Assembly: GCA_003647765.1 (NCBI GenBank) | Contig: QMNM01000038.1 | Coordinates: 1-9,349, forward strand | Direction of reading: 5' to 3' | DNA: 9,349 nt | From: Candidatus Cloacimonadota bacterium | GTDB taxonomy: Bacteria > Cloacimonadota > Cloacimonadia > JGIOTU-2 > B8-G9 | Part shown: piece by piece, positions 7,068 to 9,349 of the stretch | How positions within the stretch are numbered: the first letter of the stretch is position 1 | Layout: every line of letters begins with the position of its first letter | Notes under the pieces: model-generated | Told to the model about the DNA's origin: nothing | The model's input: the letters and a program-made list of their open reading frames with translations, nothing else | Database searches by the model: none | Made by a program: the position numbers and the translations under genes

Positions 7068-9095
7068 ATGAATATTAAGAAAATAATTATCGTTTATCGC
7101 AAAGAGCTATTAGATATCTTACGAGATAGACGCACTATCATTACTTCAATAGTAATTCCTTTAGTATTATATCCATTGATAATAATTGGTTCAAGTTCAT
7201 TGATGTCTAGGCAACAGACAAAGATTGAAGAGCAGATCTCTATTATTGCTTATATTGATAGTGTGCAAAATAAGGAGTCAATAAAATTGGGTGAGATATT
7301 GAGAAACGCTGATAAATTACAGATATTAGAGAATAATGATGATTACCGATTTCTCATTAAAGAAAAAATTATTTCGTCTGCATTAGTATTAACAGATTCA
7401 GTATCAGATGGTTATCATAACTATTTGGCAAATATCTATTATGATAAAACAAATGATAATTCGGATATATCCAGAAAACGCATATCAAATGCTATCTATC
7501 AATTTGAAAAGGATATTGTCCAAGAACGATTAGCAGCTTTTAATGTTCAAACAAGTATGCTTAATGTAATTGAGAAGAAGGAGCATAATTTGGCTCATTC
7601 TGAGAAGATGCTTGGATATTTTTTGGCAATGTTCCTCCCTTATTTGTTAATCGTTGTTTCTATATCAGGTGGAGCATTAGCTGCAACTGATTTAATCGCT
7701 GGTGAAAAGGAACGAGGCACATTAGAAACATTACTCGTAAGTTCCGCAAAAAGAGTAGAATTGATTATAGGCAAGTATCTGACTGTTCTTACTGTTAGCA
7801 TTATCTCCTTTGTCTTAAATTTATTTAGTATAACTATATCAGCACGGCATCTTATTAGCCAAACTGGGTCAAGTGAAATAATGCGATTATCTTTACCATT
7901 TAGCTCTATTTTAATTATGTTTCTTATTATGCTTCCTTTAATTTCCTTTTTTAGTGCGATCTTATTATCCATATCTGCTTTTTCTCGCAATATGAAAGAA
8001 GCAAAGAGTTACGAAAGCCCATTACTTATTGTTTCTATGATGGCGGCAATGATTACTTTTTTCCCGGGATTCAAACTAAATTATGGTATTGCATTAATTC
8101 CAGTTGTTAATGTCGCTCTATTATTCAAGCAAATTATGATAGGTGATTTCAGTTGGTCTCTTTTTCTTGTAGTAATCGGTTCTACAATTGCATTAGACAT
8201 TTTGGCTATCTCTTATGCTGTCAATCTATTCAAAAGAGAAAATATACTGTTCCGCACAGCACCAATTTCAAGAAGAAAAGCCGGAAAGAAAGCTCTATCG
8301 CCTCAAATTGCCTTCTTAGTATTTATTGCGATAATTTTGCTCTTATATTATGTTGGCAGTAGCTGGCAGATAAAAAATTTAATGAACGGACTGATCAAGA
8401 CAGAGCTATTCCTTATACTTTTGCCAGTTATTCTTTTATTAAGGATTTTCAAATTAGATAAAAAAGAGACATTACGACTATACAAGACAAAGCCACTTAA
8501 TTATCTACTTATAATTATTATGAGCATTAGCGTCTATATCATAGCTGGTTTGATAATGGAATTGATAAATCTTGTCTATCCTATTCCTGTGGAGTATATT
8601 GAAAAGTTTAAAGAGTTATTATCCACAAGTGATAAAAGTGTATGGACAATTTTATTAGTAGTAGGAGTATTGCCCGGAATATGTGAGGAAATATTATTTC
8701 GTGGCTTTCTCATTCGTGGTTTTGAAGAAAAGGGAAAATGGAATGCAATAGTCATAACTGGTATTTTATTTGGCATTTTACATCTAGACCCATTCCGTTT
8801 AATACCTATCATTCTAATTGGTATATGGTTAGGATTTTTATTGTACAAAACAAATTCTCTATACATTCCAATAATCGCACATATTAGTAATAATGCAATT
8901 TCGTTAATCATTTCTTTTCTTGAAAATAGTAAGATAATCAAAGTTTTTGTAACAGAAGCAGGAAATCCCAATATTTTATCTATCATTTTAGCAGTTGGAA
9001 TATTAGTATTTTTCTTACCTATATTTTTAAGGATAAATAAAGAACATAGATTGCGGAACAATGATTTTGTTCGTTTAGGAATGCTAAAGAAATAG
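7068..9095 (+). CDS. ABC-2-type (NatB-like) permease fused to a CPBP intramembrane protease domain
   Basis: The start is supported by GGAG five bases upstream. The first half (about 1-390) is an ABC-2 permease of the NatB/YhaP kind: cytoplasmic N-terminus with 'YRKELLDILRDRRT', first membrane helix about 23-45, an extracytoplasmic domain of about 135 residues, then five helices; the conserved 'AGEKERGTLETLL' (from A211) should contact the ATPase. After a basic linker (about 395-408) the second half has further helices and a CPBP (CAAX protease / Abi) domain with E540-E541 and R545 in 'EEILFR', H572 in 'FGILH' and H605/N609 in 'HISNN', the expected metal and catalytic residues, so the protease may be active. 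Proteins with this fusion are known in bacterial annotation. NatB works with an ATPase, NatA, in Na+ or drug export; no ATPase gene adjoins here. The job may be export coupled to cleavage of a membrane substrate, but this is inference. Confidence 0.88.
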   Translation: MNIKKIIIVYRKELLDILRDRRTIITSIVIPLVLYPLIIIGSSSLMSRQQTKIEEQISIIAYIDSVQNKESIKLGEILRNADKLQILENNDDYRFLIKEKIISSALVLTDSVSDGYHNYLANIYYDKTNDNSDISRKRISNAIYQFEKDIVQERLAAFNVQTSMLNVIEKKEHNLAHSEKMLGYFLAMFLPYLLIVVSISGGALAATDLIAGEKERGTLETLLVSSAKRVELIIGKYLTVLTVSIISFVLNLFSITISARHLISQTGSSEIMRLSLPFSSILIMFLIMLPLISFFSAILLSISAFSRNMKEAKSYESPLLIVSMMAAMITFFPGFKLNYGIALIPVVNVALLFKQIMIGDFSWSLFLVVIGSTIALDILAISYAVNLFKRENILFRTAPISRRKAGKKALSPQIAFLVFIAIILLLYYVGSSWQIKNLMNGLIKTELFLILLPVILLLRIFKLDKKETLRLYKTKPLNYLLIIIMSISVYIIAGLIMELINLVYPIPVEYIEKFKELLSTSDKSVWTILLVVGVLPGICEEILFRGFLIRGFEEKGKWNAIVITGILFGILHLDPFRLIPIILIGIWLGFLLYKTNSLYIPIIAHISNNAISLIISFLENSKIIKVFVTEAGNPNILSIILAVGILVFFLPIFLRINKEHRLRNNDFVRLGMLKK

Positions 9096-9150
9096 CTTCC
9101 TGAAAATTTGCCCTGATATATCATAGCCATGAAGTTCACGAAGTATTATT

Positions 9151-9189
9151 TACCACAGAGAACACAGAGAATATTTTTTTGTAATATTC
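9151..9189 (+). repeat. CCACAGAG-type repeat arm with adjoining hairpin
   Basis: CCACAGAGAACACAGAGAA starts at 9153 and matches the left arm of the element at 2339, which has a short insertion and a few changes. Directly overlapping it, GAATATT (9169-9175) and AATATTC (9183-9189) form a 7-bp stem around a T-rich loop. The right CTCTGTG arm seen in full elements is missing, so this copy looks partial. It lies in the 254-base gene-free end of the window; no intrinsic terminator for the permease gene is evident there. Confidence 0.6.
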
Positions 9190-9232
9190 ATTAGTCCACT
9201 CTAAAAATCTCTATCACTAGCACTAAAATAAA

Positions 9233-9259
9233 GGTTGCGACTGTGTAAACACCGATGCT
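9233..9259 (+). repeat. 27-base dispersed repeat, copy 2
   Basis: Reverse complement of 6284-6310 with two mismatches. Read on the + strand it lies 137 bases past the end of the permease-protease gene, so both copies point the same way relative to their nearest gene. A small hairpin TTCAC-TCC-GTGAA (9259-9271) adjoins it. Confidence 0.7.
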
Positions 9260-9349
9260 TCACTCCGTGAAATAATTACTTTATCTCTACATCTCTACAT
9301 CTTTTGTCTAATCTATTTTTATATTTCACTGGGTAAATCAATAAAAGAA

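Noticed and set aside
9282-9302. Tandem TCTCTACA copies near the right end
   Set aside because: Just over two short units; too little to call a tandem repeat locus and not CRISPR-like. No CRISPR array is seen anywhere in the window.

Overview
The window is A+T-rich bacterial DNA and most likely comes from an uncultured member of the Fibrobacteres-Chlorobi-Bacteroidetes (FCB) assemblage, perhaps Cloacimonadota or a relative. Three things suggest this: a C-terminal secretion domain with a YPNPFNP start and FlgD-Ig-like strands, very long mosaic surface proteins built from beta-sandwich modules, and promoter-like sites that could be read as the Bacteroidetes TTG / TAnnTTTG type. The phylum assignment is an inference from protein style; there is no marker gene to prove it.

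Left half (1-6020): two large secreted proteins lie head to tail on the + strand. The first (3-2246) is the 3' part of a gene whose beginning is outside the window. It has MAM / immune-inhibitor-like jelly-roll domains, a carboxypeptidase-regulatory-like domain, an adhesin-like module and two 'WNW...GTWVGDL' repeats, then stops with no sorting domain. The second (2573-5944) is a complete C10 (streptopain-like) cysteine peptidase precursor. It has a signal peptide, Spi-type propeptide, catalytic domain with visible Cys and His, two regulatory-like domains, the same adhesin and WNW modules as the first gene, a further beta domain and a type A sorting domain. The shared modules are nearly identical in DNA over short blocks, which points to gene conversion or recent exchange. 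Each gene is followed by its own hairpin terminator. The 326-base gap between them (2247-2572) holds a terminator, a degenerate palindromic repeat of the CACAGAG type, and the promoter and ribosome site of the peptidase gene.

Middle (6050-6320): a tRNA-Asn(GUU) gene with encoded CCA, carrying an unusual C where U55 is almost always found, then a small hairpin-forming dispersed repeat.

Right half (6284-9349): a small predicted lipoprotein on the - strand (6319-6762) and, divergently, a fused ABC-2-type permease / CPBP (CAAX protease-like) membrane protein (7068-9095) with no ATPase gene visible. The 305-base gap between them (6763-7067) holds the lipoprotein's ribosome site, an operator-like inverted repeat and a candidate promoter. 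A 27-base repeat occurs in inverted orientation at both ends of this two-gene block, each time downstream of a gene and in the same sense as that gene. A second CACAGAG-type repeat arm lies after the permease gene.

The two secreted proteins probably act outside the cell or on its surface (proteolysis and adhesion). The right-hand genes are membrane and envelope functions with no evident link to them. I do not see a convincing new multi-gene system. The most noteworthy points are the module sharing between neighbours, the tRNA T-loop substitution, the orphan permease-protease fusion and the dispersed repeats.
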